A program made the position numbers and the translations under genes. This document shows, in pieces, positions 51,976-60,717 of a DNA stretch of 64,000 nucleotides (its first letter is position 1; each line of letters begins with the position of its first letter). Under the pieces are notes generated by a model. It ran no database searches, was not told where the DNA came from, and worked only from the letters and a program-made list of their open reading frames with translations. Origin of the DNA: Allocoleopsis franciscana PCC 7113. Lineage in GTDB: Bacteria; Cyanobacteriota; Cyanobacteriia; Cyanobacteriales; Coleofasciculaceae. The stretch is from NCBI RefSeq assembly GCF_000317515.1, contig NC_019738.1, positions 595,501 to 659,500 on the forward strand. Direction: 5' to 3'.

Positions 51976-53169
51976 TTAGAGCCTAGGTAATAAATAAATG
52001 ATTTGAGCCAAATCATCTCGTAAGAAGGCTTCTTCTTGGCTTTCTCCTAAAGCATTCGCCAGTGCGATCGCTTCTTGATAGAGCATCCGAGCATTGACCA
52101 AATTCCCTGTCGCTCTATAGAGTTGAGCCGCATACCTCAGCGAAAGCAGTTGTTCTCGACGGTTTGCCTGTGTTTGAGCTAATACTTTGTGTTGTTCAAG
52201 AAGTTTGAGCGCCACGGGATATTGCTTCATCGCACTATAAGATTGCACAAGACCCCTGAGTGCACGAAACTGATTGGGGATATCGCCAGTCGCTTTTGCC
52301 ACTCGCAATCCTCCTTGATAGGTGATTAAGGCATCCCTGTACAGGTTGACAGCGCGATAGGCATCTGCCAAATTATTTCGTGTATTTGCTTCCCCTCGCA
52401 AATCATCCGAGCGACCTCGCAAACCCAAAGCCGCTTGGTAACGCTTAATGGCCTCAAAATAACGACCCTTGGATGCTGCCACTAAACCCAAGTTACTCAA
52501 ACTTAAGCCCTCGCCCGCTATATTTTGGACACTACGAGCAATCGTCATGGCTTCCGTAAAGGTTTCCTGAGCGGATTCAGGGCTACCGGATTCCAGCAAA
52601 ATGGTACCCAGGTTATTCAATCCATAAATCTGTGCTTGGAAATCCCGACGTGAACGAGCAATCCCAACTCGCCGCCGTAGGGCATCTTCGGCTTGTCGGT
52701 AGCGTCCCATTTTCGCATAGGTTACCCCGATGTAGTCGTAAGTCAGACCCTCACCCTCAAAGTCACCAATGCGCTGATAAATGTCCAGTGCCTGTAACCA
52801 GTTAGCGATCGCTTTGTCATAATTCCCCTGCGCTTGCGCCTGTCCTCCCAACCGCATCAGGAAATCCGCCTGATTTCGATCTTCCCCTTGAATCTCATTG
52901 TTTAAAGGGGCATCCAGTTGTTCTAAGAGTTCAACGGCCCGAACGCCAGGAGGGACGAATTGAGCTTGCACTCCCGTACTGGTAGTCAGGATTAAGGTGT
53001 TAAGGGTTAGCGCTACCGCTGTGGAAAAACGAGTATGGTGTTTTCGGTATGAGCCAGGACATTGATTCCCTGACGGGTTGTTGCTATCGGTACAAGAGGT
53101 GAGGTGTGAGGTCATCTTAATCACCCCTTTGGTGTTGTTCACGACGGACGAACCCTCTTTAATCATCAC
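51976..53169 (-). CDS. Exported TPR protein
   Basis: 397 aa (start could be ATG 53169 or 53115). A signal peptide (TAVALTLNTLILTTSTGVQAQF) sits at about residues 50-72, unusually far from the annotated N-terminus, so the true start may lie further in. Then about seven TPRs (RLGGQAQAQGNYDKAIANWLQALDIYQRIGD; LSNLGLVAASKGRYFEAIKRYQ; YAAQLYRATGNLVNARMLYQEA). Likely periplasmic or lumenal scaffold. It is encoded 133 bases after the sigma-like gene on the same strand, so the two may form an operon. Confidence 0.85.
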   Translation of the reverse strand: MMIKEGSSVVNNTKGVIKMTSHLTSCTDSNNPSGNQCPGSYRKHHTRFSTAVALTLNTLILTTSTGVQAQFVPPGVRAVELLEQLDAPLNNEIQGEDRNQADFLMRLGGQAQAQGNYDKAIANWLQALDIYQRIGDFEGEGLTYDYIGVTYAKMGRYRQAEDALRRRVGIARSRRDFQAQIYGLNNLGTILLESGSPESAQETFTEAMTIARSVQNIAGEGLSLSNLGLVAASKGRYFEAIKRYQAALGLRGRSDDLRGEANTRNNLADAYRAVNLYRDALITYQGGLRVAKATGDIPNQFRALRGLVQSYSAMKQYPVALKLLEQHKVLAQTQANRREQLLSLRYAAQLYRATGNLVNARMLYQEAIALANALGESQEEAFLRDDLAQIIYLLPRL

Positions 53170-53301
53170 ATTTTCCCCAATTGCTAACCGATTGCTAAAG
53201 TTTACTAACTCCTTCAGCCCTTAGCTCATGGTACGTCCTATAAATTTTTCTATACAGATTTCATCCCCTCTTTGAAAGGCAGAGGTTCTCCTCCTCCCAC
53301 A

Positions 53302-53958
53302 TTACTTTGATAGAGCATTAACTTGAGCATTTGCCTGTATAGAAGCCGCCTGAGCCAAATAAATCAAGCGAATATCTTCCGGTAAGGCTGTTTCTAAGGT
53401 TTGATAACCTGTTTGGAGCTGAGTTCTGACTTGAGCGGGTGAAACCACTTCTCCCTCCGCTTGCAAATAAGCCGCAATTCGGGTTTCGCTCCAATGGAAC
53501 GTTTGAGCCATGATCACCATCAACCGCATGACGGGTTGGAGTTGTTCTAATGCTTGTTCCAGGTAACACCAGAATGGTGGCGGTGCCGCCTTGAGATCGT
53601 AGTGAATTTCTTCCACTGGCGGCAAATCGGCTTGGTTAATACAGAATGCCGTCATATTAATCAGCCAATTTTGAAAAGAACTCGTCCCCGGAGTACTCTC
53701 ATCACGTAAATCTAAGCCGCTGAGTTCGTAGAAGATGTGACGCCAAGTCAGAGCAAATAGATATTCGGCCTGCACCGGCGATCGCGCCGAGTGCCGAATC
53801 AATGTATAGACAATTGGACTATAGCGGCAGAAAATGGCAGTGAAGTACTTCCCCTGCTCTGGATGGCGCTGAAACAGGGTCAGCAATTCCTGATCGCTGT
53901 GATGAAACAACGATTTGACAATCGGATGATTGGATTCGGAAAATTGGGGGATTTGCAC
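53302..53958 (-). CDS. Sigma-70-like (ECF-type) factor, divergent
   Basis: 218 aa. Helical throughout. FTAIFCRYSPIVYTLIRHSAR...AEYLFALTWRHIFYEL corresponds to sigma region 2, and WSETRIAAYLQAEGEVVSPAQVRTQLQTGYQTLE to a region-4-like helix-turn-helix. The match to sigma factors is weak at key residues, so it may be a sigma-like regulator without promoter-melting activity. The upstream gap (53959-54264) leads to a divergent glyoxalase-like gene. Confidence 0.7.
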   Translation of the reverse strand: MQIPQFSESNHPIVKSLFHHSDQELLTLFQRHPEQGKYFTAIFCRYSPIVYTLIRHSARSPVQAEYLFALTWRHIFYELSGLDLRDESTPGTSSFQNWLINMTAFCINQADLPPVEEIHYDLKAAPPPFWCYLEQALEQLQPVMRLMVIMAQTFHWSETRIAAYLQAEGEVVSPAQVRTQLQTGYQTLETALPEDIRLIYLAQAASIQANAQVNALSK

Positions 53959-54264
53959 AATCTTTAATTTACAAGTGGACTCAGGGAATTAGAGAAGATG
54001 CTTCTTACTATATCTACCACCTGCCACCAGAGAAAGAGGTAGCTCGATGTTATCATCACACCTATTTCTCAGCCTCAGCAATAAATAACGACCGACTCGG
54101 ACTTCTGCCCACAATCGAGGGATTCTGAGGGTATTCTGACAGAGTGAGGAAGGAACTTCGTAAAATTAGTAACATCTAAGAACAAGTCTTGTGCTAATAA
54201 TTTTACGGATAACAGGACAACAGAGCCATCAAAGTTAAAATCGGATTACAGCCTTTTTCAGTTC
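53959..54264. other. Intergenic region between the sigma-like gene and the glyoxalase-like gene
   Basis: About 300 bases between divergent genes; it should contain both promoters. I see no repeat or hairpin of note. Confidence 0.4.
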
Positions 54265-54864
54265 ATGATTCTATCCGTGAATTTTATTTCCTTACTATTT
54301 GAGTCCCTACCCCTGGGTTCATTTTTGCCCGGTCTTCCTTTGGATAGCCTGTTCTCCACCCAAGGCATTATGGTGATGCTTTTGGTCGCCTATGCAGGTG
54401 CCATGTGGATGTTTCTTACCAGTGCCCCAAAAGTACACACCATCATGGTGTCAGATTTAGAGATAGCGCGACAGTTCTATGAAGGTCTGCTCAATTTGGC
54501 GGCGGCTGAAGTTCCCTTACATTACTATTACAATTATGAGCAAACCTTGGGTACGAGTACGCTTGACCCCCTTTACATGTCAGCGGCAAACTTAGGAAGC
54601 ACTAGTGCCACTAAACTGAGAGGTACTGATGGGTTGTGGTACCAACTCAAAAAGAATACTCAGTTACATGTGATTTCAGGGGCAAGCTTGGGTAAGAAAA
54701 ACCAGCAACGCCACGTTTGCTTCGACCATGACTGCTTAGAACAAGTGTTGATGCGAGTGCAAATGCAACGCCTTAAGTATAAAGTTCGTGCCGAGAAGCC
54801 TCTAAATTTTCTGGTCAAAGATTTGGATGGTCGCGTGATTGAATTAGCAGAAGTTTCAAATTAA
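54265..54864 (+). CDS. Membrane-anchored glyoxalase-like (VOC) protein
   Basis: 199 aa. A hydrophobic N-terminal third (about 1-55, one transmembrane helix at GIMVMLLVAYAGAMWMFLT) is followed by a VOC-type fold: VHTIMVSDLEIARQFYEGLLNL (first beta-alpha module), then HVCFDHDCLEQVLMRVQMQ and NFLVKDLDGRVIELAEV (second module). The metal ligands typical of glyoxalase I are not all evident, so enzymatic activity is uncertain. The conserved cyanobacterial context is unknown to me. Confidence 0.8.
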   Translation: MILSVNFISLLFESLPLGSFLPGLPLDSLFSTQGIMVMLLVAYAGAMWMFLTSAPKVHTIMVSDLEIARQFYEGLLNLAAAEVPLHYYYNYEQTLGTSTLDPLYMSAANLGSTSATKLRGTDGLWYQLKKNTQLHVISGASLGKKNQQRHVCFDHDCLEQVLMRVQMQRLKYKVRAEKPLNFLVKDLDGRVIELAEVSN

Positions 54865-54878
54865 GTGGAATTTATGCC

Positions 54879-54904
54879 TAGGGGCACAGCCAACTGTACC
54901 CCTA
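54879..54904. terminator. Bidirectional hairpin between convergent glyoxalase-like and lysS genes
   Basis: TAGGGG-CACAG pairs with CTGTA-CCCCTA followed by AAAA (plus) around 54879-54906; the TAGGGG...CCCCTA form is the same repeat class seen at 37959. It lies between the two stop codons. Confidence 0.6.
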
Positions 54905-54911
54905 AAAAGCT

Positions 54912-56633
54912 TTAAATCTCTCGATCCTGACCGTATTTCTCCCGAATATGCGTATTAAAGTACTGTCCGACAGACGGTGCAATCTTCATTTCGTGGTACA
55001 CACTTTTAGGTACATCTCGATATTGGTAGACGCTGCCATGGTTGAATTCAACTCGCAAGATTTGAGCCGCTTCGTCATAGTCAAAGGAGCGAATCACATG
55101 GCTAGACGTTTTGAGCAGGGGAAATGCAATCACATCCCGAATACTGGCACTATCGGTTAATAGCATCACTAAACGGTCAATTCCTATCCCTAGGCCGCCC
55201 GTGGGAGCCATCCCATATTCCAAGGCAGTGATAAAGTCTTCATCCACTCCCGGCGCTTCTAAATCACCTGCGGCTTTCCGCGCCGCCTGGGCTTCTAGAC
55301 GTTCGCGTTGGTCGATGGGGTCAGTTAACTCTGAAAAGCTATTCGCCGTCTCCCGTCCCACGATGAATAGCTCAAAGCGCTCGACTAAATCAGGCTTATC
55401 TCGATGTGGTTTAGCAAGAGGAGAAATTTCCACGGGATAATCCAGCACAAACGTGGGTTGAATCAAAGTTTCTTCAACTTTCTGCTCGAAACATTCGTTA
55501 AGCAGTTTCCCCATGGATGAACAGGCATCCACACCTGTAATTCCCGCTTGACGCGCTGCCGTTTTGGCCTCTTCCAGGGTCTGAAATTGAGTAAAATCTA
55601 AACCGGTCTTTTCCTGCACCAACTGATGCATGGTGATTCTACGCCAAGGCGGTGTCAGGTCAATTTCTTGACCTTGGTAGGAAATTTTCAGTGTGCCTAA
55701 GACCTCTTGTGCAGCGGTGGTAATCAAATTTTCCGTCAACTGCATCATGTCATTGTAATCCGCGTAGGCTTGGTAAACCTCAACGGTGGTAAATTCAGGG
55801 TTATGGCGGGTGGAGATGCCTTCATTGCGGAAGATCCGCCCCAGTTCAAACACTTTCTCAAACCCCCCCACCACCAGTCGCTTCAGAGGCAACTCGGTGG
55901 CGATTCGTAGGTACAGATCCATCTCCAGGGTATTGTGATAAGTGATGAAGGGACGCGCTTCTGCCCCCCCAGCTTCCGATTGAAGCACTGGCGTCTCAAT
56001 TTCTAGAAAGTCTTGTTCTTCCAGATAGCGGCGAATGGCGGCAGTGATTTTGGCACGACGACGGAAAGTTTCCCGCACAGTGGGGTTGACAATCAGGTCA
56101 ACATAGCGTTGGCGGTAGCGCTTTTCGGTATCCGTTAGACCATGCCATTTATCGGGTAGGGGCAAAAGGGACTTGGTCAGCATGGTGTAGCGGCTAACAT
56201 AAACCGAGAGTTCGCCCTTTTCGGTGCGCTTAATCGTTCCTTTGACGCCGATAATATCTCCAATGTCGGTGAGTTGCTTCAAGTGGTTGAAGGCATTGGG
56301 CACATCTGCCATCCCGCTGGTGATTTTCTGCTTATCGAGGTATAGCTGAATTGTGCCGGTTTCGTCCTGAAGATTGAAGAACGCCAGTTTTCCGAAGACT
56401 CGACGTGCTAAGATTCGACCTGCGATCGCCACTTCAAGATCAACTTCTTCGCCATCGGGTAAATGGGCAAATTTTTCCTGGAGTTCGGCGGCGTGGTGAG
56501 TCGAGGCCCATTGGTAGGCATAGGGATTCATCCCGATCGCTTTGAGCTCGTGGACTTTCTCCAAGCGTGCTGCACGGATTGCTTCTAAGTTTGAGTGATC
56601 TTGTGGTTCTTGTGGGGACTGCTCGGAGGGCAT
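54912..56633 (-). CDS. lysS: Lysyl-tRNA synthetase, class II, with C-terminal KTSC domain
   Basis: 573 aa. An N-terminal OB-fold anticodon-binding domain (about 60-170), then the class II catalytic core with motif 1 ([26 protein letters not shown]), motif 2 ([23 protein letters not shown]) and motif 3 ([15 protein letters not shown]). Unlike a minimal LysRS, it continues after the usual ending (VIAFPLLKT) with a KTSC domain (about 507-573: [33 protein letters not shown]), a small domain named after its occurrence at LysRS C-termini. Charges tRNA-Lys; role of KTSC unknown. A cytoplasmic housekeeping enzyme. Confidence 0.96.
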   Translation of the reverse strand: MPSEQSPQEPQDHSNLEAIRAARLEKVHELKAIGMNPYAYQWASTHHAAELQEKFAHLPDGEEVDLEVAIAGRILARRVFGKLAFFNLQDETGTIQLYLDKQKITSGMADVPNAFNHLKQLTDIGDIIGVKGTIKRTEKGELSVYVSRYTMLTKSLLPLPDKWHGLTDTEKRYRQRYVDLIVNPTVRETFRRRAKITAAIRRYLEEQDFLEIETPVLQSEAGGAEARPFITYHNTLEMDLYLRIATELPLKRLVVGGFEKVFELGRIFRNEGISTRHNPEFTTVEVYQAYADYNDMMQLTENLITTAAQEVLGTLKISYQGQEIDLTPPWRRITMHQLVQEKTGLDFTQFQTLEEAKTAARQAGITGVDACSSMGKLLNECFEQKVEETLIQPTFVLDYPVEISPLAKPHRDKPDLVERFELFIVGRETANSFSELTDPIDQRERLEAQAARKAAGDLEAPGVDEDFITALEYGMAPTGGLGIGIDRLVMLLTDSASIRDVIAFPLLKTSSHVIRSFDYDEAAQILRVEFNHGSVYQYRDVPKSVYHEMKIAPSVGQYFNTHIREKYGQDREI

Positions 56634-56849
56634 AGTACTGAATAACTAAAGGCTTGTGTTGTGTGACAAAAAGCGCATCCTTGCTGAACGTTGAAGAGCG
56701 CCAGGGCTTGGGTCAATTATAGGGAATGAGCGGGACGGGTTTGAGCGATCGCCCTCTGGAACGGTGCCATCAAGGGCAATCGCGCTGTTCTCATACCCCA
56801 AGGGCTGTACGCGCACCAGCAAAGCCGAGCGCTTCCCCAAAACATGCTT

Positions 56850-57110
56850 CTATTTGTGATGATGTTTAACCAAATCTTTCAGGTAAGTGTGTGCTTGTTC
56901 CGGTGTGAGGAGAAAAATCTGACCATTGCATAGAATTTCATACTTTCCCCCGTGATAACCATGCCCAGAAATTAGACCTTTTTTGACGGCCTGATTACCA
57001 AGCTTAGTTAATTCGTTCGTCAAAGCAGATTCCTTGGCGGCTGTTTTTCGATCCAGCATCTGCTCTTCGTTGTTCTCATCCATCTTTTCAGGCTCCTTCC
57101 TATTCCTCAT
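56850..57110 (-). CDS. Hypothetical small acidic/basic protein
   Basis: About 86 aa from ATG 57110, with GAGGAGAG upstream; the longer frame to 57173 lacks support. Composition is highly charged (KEPEKMDENNEEQ) at the N-terminus, followed by a short globular part with YHGGKYEILCNGQIFLLTPEQAHTYL, a beta-beta-helix unit, and a His-rich tail (HHH). Function unknown. Confidence 0.6.
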   Translation of the reverse strand: MRNRKEPEKMDENNEEQMLDRKTAAKESALTNELTKLGNQAVKKGLISGHGYHGGKYEILCNGQIFLLTPEQAHTYLKDLVKHHHK

Positions 57111-57379
57111 CTGTGTCTCTCCTCTATCGATGTGGCGTGTAATTCTTGACCAGAATCCTCGCCCAAAGTGCAATCGCCGTTGCCACTCTACCCTTCGGGA
57201 ACCCCTGAAGAGGACGCTAGTGCATCCTCTTGAGTTTCCCTAAGCGACAGCTGACTCAGCTAGCGCTCTCCTCAAGAAGGCGGCGGCTTTGGGAAACGGG
57301 AACACTTGCTCCTAATTTCCCTCAAGCTCGCTTTACTTGAGCCATGCTCGGTAAACCTTAACCTCAGTCCTAGAAACGC

Positions 57380-57988
57380 TCAACAAATCGGACGTTGGTT
57401 GGGTTTCACGGCATGAATATACTCACTGCCCGATAAGGGCCATCCTCGCTTGTAAGATGCTTCCTCAGGCTGCCCCCAGCCTAGCTGCAAGATAATCTCC
57501 AAAAACGTTGAATTACCGTGTACAGAGAGACTTGCCCATTCTGTTCCTTTGGTGATTGCTCCAACCTCATCCAGCCTAATCTGTCGATAGTCTTTGCCTG
57601 AGTTAATGCTTAAGTACAAATCCATGCCCTGTGTCACACTGTACCAAAACGTCAGGATTGAGACCTTAGCCGCCTTGAGGATTTCCAAATCACTAGAGAG
57701 CGCCGCAAGTTGATCATCGACGGCAGGGTAACGTAAAGTTTTTCCCTTCATTGTTAACTGCCGCCAAACAATGCCTGAAACTTGATGTTGCCGCTGATAG
57801 CGATGAACAGCCGCCTTGAAGTCTCTATAAGCACTGAACTTTTGAATGCCATCCGGTTTTAGAAATTGATCGAGCAACGGACTGCCAGACGCCGAAGCGG
57901 CAAGATTGAGACGCTGTCCATTAATACAGGCGCGACGCTCATCCGCCAAAATTTTGATTAACTCTTCGGTGCTGTAGACCTCTGACAT
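57380..57988 (-). CDS. Conserved cyanobacterial protein, unknown function
   Basis: About 202 aa from ATG 57988 (MSEVYSTEELIKILADERRA); the frame continues upstream to 58006. It contains GIVWRQLTMKGKTLRYPAVDDQLAALSSDLEILKAAK, FWYSVTQGMDLYLSIN and ILQLGWGQPEEASYKRGWPLSG. No signal or membrane segment. I have no family name for it. Confidence 0.7.
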   Translation of the reverse strand: MSEVYSTEELIKILADERRACINGQRLNLAASASGSPLLDQFLKPDGIQKFSAYRDFKAAVHRYQRQHQVSGIVWRQLTMKGKTLRYPAVDDQLAALSSDLEILKAAKVSILTFWYSVTQGMDLYLSINSGKDYRQIRLDEVGAITKGTEWASLSVHGNSTFLEIILQLGWGQPEEASYKRGWPLSGSEYIHAVKPNQRPIC

Positions 57989-58047
57989 CAGCACAGCCAA
58001 TAACATTGCACTAAAAGACAGATTAGCGTGTGAGCCTGACCCACTAT

Positions 58048-58073
58048 ATTTTAGATTTTAGATTTTAGATTTT
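58048..58073. repeat. ATTTTAG heptamer tandem repeat
   Basis: Three full ATTTTAG units plus ATTTT (58048-58073). Heptamer tandem repeats of this kind are common in intergenic DNA of filamentous cyanobacteria. Confidence 0.7.
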
Positions 58074-58180
58074 GGCTTTTGGATGATTTTTCCAAATCAT
58101 TGTCTTGATTTCCTGAATGGAGCGAGGGAACTTTATCCATCACTCCTGCAAAATCTAAAATCATGGGGAAAAGCCTTGCT

Positions 58181-58882
58181 TTAACGTTCACCTTCCACTA
58201 GCTCAGTATTGAATTCGTTGAAGGCTCGTCGCTTCAACTCCACTGATTCTGAACGAGGCAGCAAATCAAACACTTTCCGGAAAGCATCGTCTACCTGCTC
58301 GTAGGGCACTTGTCCCGTCACATTGAGAACCACCTTGCCCTTCTGATCAAGGAGTACCGTCTGGGGCACTAAGCCTTGGTAATAGTAGCCCGGTTCTGTT
58401 GGTTTGTACTTAGACTTCAGGGGTATACTATCGATGCTAATCGGAAGAAAATTGGCGGCTCGTCCATAAGGAGCCTGGAGCTGCGAGATAACGGCGGCAT
58501 ATTGCTTGCAATCGCGGCTGTCATCTAAGTAGAACACCAGCAGTGATGGTCTTTCGCGGCTCAAAGACTCTGTCAACGTCACGCGTGGCGGGACTAGAGA
58601 GCCATTTCCAGCATAGAGGGCGAAGATGTTGCCGTCAAACTTGTCATCATTTAACCCTGCTAGAGCCGATGGTGTCCCGATGAGCCACAAGCAACTTAAA
58701 AAAGCAACTAAGCTCAACAAGACGCAAGCGACTCGATGCCTCCCTCCTGGCTGATGAGCTATGAGAATTGGGGCTGGAAACCGTCTAAAGTTAAAAATCA
58801 TACTCCAGTGAATGTGAAACCCTAATTTTCTCTGATTAGGCTTTAAATGGACAGGTTTTACCGATTTTTTGTGTATAACCAA
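58181..58882 (-). CDS. Thioredoxin-fold protein related to thylakoid PSI accumulation factor
   Basis: 233 aa. A basic N-terminus, then a signal/anchor segment (CVLLSLVAFLSCLWLIGTPSALAG, about 48-71) and a lumenal or periplasmic thioredoxin-like domain (DDKFDGNIFALYAGNGSLVPPRVTL, SLLVFYLDDSRDCKQYAAVISQLQ, VPQTVLLDQKGKVVLNVTGQVP). The active site is a single Cys (DDSRDCKQY), not CxxC. The family is annotated as thylakoid membrane PSI accumulation factor (recalled). Given psaA at the other end of the window, no linkage is implied. Confidence 0.82.
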   Translation of the reverse strand: MVIHKKSVKPVHLKPNQRKLGFHIHWSMIFNFRRFPAPILIAHQPGGRHRVACVLLSLVAFLSCLWLIGTPSALAGLNDDKFDGNIFALYAGNGSLVPPRVTLTESLSRERPSLLVFYLDDSRDCKQYAAVISQLQAPYGRAANFLPISIDSIPLKSKYKPTEPGYYYQGLVPQTVLLDQKGKVVLNVTGQVPYEQVDDAFRKVFDLLPRSESVELKRRAFNEFNTELVEGER

Positions 58883-59605
58883 ATTACCTATAGCTTTATC
58901 GATAACCTCCCTACTCTCTATATAGAATTATCTCTGTTTGCAGTTCGTTTGGTTGTCGCGGCCTAATCCTAATTCAAGAGAGTAGTGTTCTTCTGGTTCA
59001 ATTGGGATGCTTGGTACTGGAACTACCGTCAGTCGCTGGCAAAATTTTAATCAAGACAGAGTATAGGCTGTAGCCTTCTGATTCCAAGGTCGTTTGTTGG
59101 GAAGCCTTACCCCAAAGGCGCTGAAACTCAGGTGAAACGGTAACTCGACGATGTGCAATATCCTGTCTAGTTCATTAAGCGGTTCAGGCTTGAAATCACT
59201 GATTCGGATTCGCTGCCAAAACTTAGGTATAGCGTTTCTCTATTGGGTGAGGTACAACGTAGTTGGCTTTAAGGCAGAAGGCAGAGGGCAAAGGGCAGAA
59301 GTTGAGTGTAATCCACTTATTTGAGAACCGCTATATATGGATTTGGAGTTTTACTCATGCCCAGTTGAGATGTATAACAGCTTAGCCATCATCACATCTT
59401 GTTTGTAGTAAGGGCTAAAGTACCTTTGACAGGAGGAGTAAAGTCCTCGCTACAAACTCTACACATATTAAGGTTCTGTTGCCGGACATCAAGTCTCGGT
59501 TGTGCAAATAACTGATATATTTGTTCAGCGACGGGTGGGGAGAGCAGTAGATGGGGAGAAGAAAAGACTGCACCCGTCCTATTTGCTGCGATCGACTATT
59601 AAGTC
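58883..59605. other. Long non-coding stretch
   Basis: About 720 bases with no credible open frame on either strand, no tRNA and no strong terminator. Short runs such as AAGGCAGAAGGCAGAGGGCAAAGGGCAGAAG (59271-59301, imperfect repeats of GGCAGA) stand out. The promoter for the leftward gene at 58882 lies at its left side. Confidence 0.5.
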
Positions 59606-59926
59606 TTAGCAGAGATTCAACGATTGGGTTTCTTGGGGAGCAAACTCAGACTCAATAGGTCTGACTGACAACAATCCAATGCTTAGATGATACCAGGTTT
59701 CAGCATCAACAATTCCGTTTACGGTCAAAGCATTCATTTGTTGGAAGTTTTTGACAGCTATCTGTGTGGGCAGATCAAATTGCCCATTGACCTCCAACTT
59801 GAAGCCCTTAAAATTGAGTAACTGCTGTAAAACTCTGACAGCACTACCAGAACTCCCTTGACGCACAACAGGCAGTTTTAGTGCTGCTTTTCTAGTAGAG
59901 ACTTGCGAGAGATTAAAAATCTGCAT
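59606..59926 (-). CDS. Small peptidoglycan-binding-domain protein
   Basis: 106 aa consisting mainly of one PG_binding_1 domain: LPVVRQGSSGSAVRVLQQLLNFKGFKLEVNGQFDLPTQIAVKNFQQMNALTVNGIVDAETWYHL (residues about 18-82). No signal peptide was identified, so it is cytoplasmic or depends on a nonclassical route; alternatively it is a domain remnant. The gene starts near an inverted repeat (60034-60063) that may act as its operator or as terminator for the next operon. Confidence 0.85.
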   Translation of the reverse strand: MQIFNLSQVSTRKAALKLPVVRQGSSGSAVRVLQQLLNFKGFKLEVNGQFDLPTQIAVKNFQQMNALTVNGIVDAETWYHLSIGLLSVRPIESEFAPQETQSLNLC

Positions 59927-60033
59927 GTTTAATACTTGAGACGTGAGGGTTTCTATCTAAGGCTAAAGAAAATTGCAACTCTTTTGCCTCCCTCCTCTAG
60001 GAGAATTTAGCCGCAATCAGAATTATGAAATTT

Positions 60034-60063
60034 CCAATAATGTAAAGTAATTTACATTATTGG
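60034..60063. terminator. Perfect inverted repeat downstream of the exopolysaccharide operon
   Basis: CCAATAATGTAAA (60034-60046), GTAA loop, TTTACATTATTGG (60051-60063): perfect 13-bp arms. It lies 57 bases after the acyltransferase stop and upstream of the PG-binding gene; it could be a terminator or an operator. Confidence 0.65.
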
Positions 60064-60119
60064 GATGCACTTTATGAGATAGCTCACACGAGTTTCAACC
60101 CCAATAATCAGCATTCATG

Positions 60120-60707
60120 TCAGTGGGCAAGATGAACACTCTCCTTTAACGGCTGCTCTAAGTCGAAATGCTTGACAATTTGCTGGGGATTGCCAATCAC
60201 CACAACACCAGGAGGCACAGACTTGCGGACAACGCATCCCAAACCCACGGCACTATCGGCTCCAATGGTTACCCCTTTCATCACTGTCGCTCTGGCTCCA
60301 ATCCACACATTGCGCTCAATCACAATCGGGGCTGAAACTTTGGGTCCTGGAGGACAGTGGCGTAGGTGGGGTTCCAAGTTGTGATAATCGCTATCGGCAA
60401 TGGCGCAGTCAGAAATGAGGCATTCATCCCCAATCGTAATCGAGCGCTCACAGCCGATCCAAGGGCCATTCAGTGATACGTTACTGCCAATGGTAACTGT
60501 GCCCGAACCATAGAACAGGACACGTTTACCCAACCGACTTCCCGGTCCGATGGTCACCTTAACGGTACCATTAACCACCAACGAACCTTTAATTTTCACC
60601 CCCGGAGCCATTGATACATTGGGGTATCGCCACTGATGGAATAGTCGCTTGGCTTCAAAATAGAGGTTGGCTAAATCCTTCACAACTGGATGATTAATCT
60701 GCGGCAT
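60120..60707 (-). CDS. Hexapeptide-repeat acyltransferase (exopolysaccharide)
   Basis: About 195 aa from ATG 60707 (MPQINHPVVKDLANLYFEAK); the frame also extends to 60761 but would overlap the previous gene. Left-handed beta-helix of hexapeptide repeats (SLVVNGTVKVTIGPGSRLG, VTIGSNVSLNG, VWIGARATVMKGVTIGADSAVGLGCVV) and PPGVVVIGNPQQIV, the WcaF/maltose-acetyltransferase type. O-acetylation of exopolysaccharide is a likely role, given that it follows the kinase and glycosidase genes in one unit. Confidence 0.9.
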   Translation of the reverse strand: MPQINHPVVKDLANLYFEAKRLFHQWRYPNVSMAPGVKIKGSLVVNGTVKVTIGPGSRLGKRVLFYGSGTVTIGSNVSLNGPWIGCERSITIGDECLISDCAIADSDYHNLEPHLRHCPPGPKVSAPIVIERNVWIGARATVMKGVTIGADSAVGLGCVVRKSVPPGVVVIGNPQQIVKHFDLEQPLKESVHLAH

Positions 60708-60717
60708 AGCACGAATT

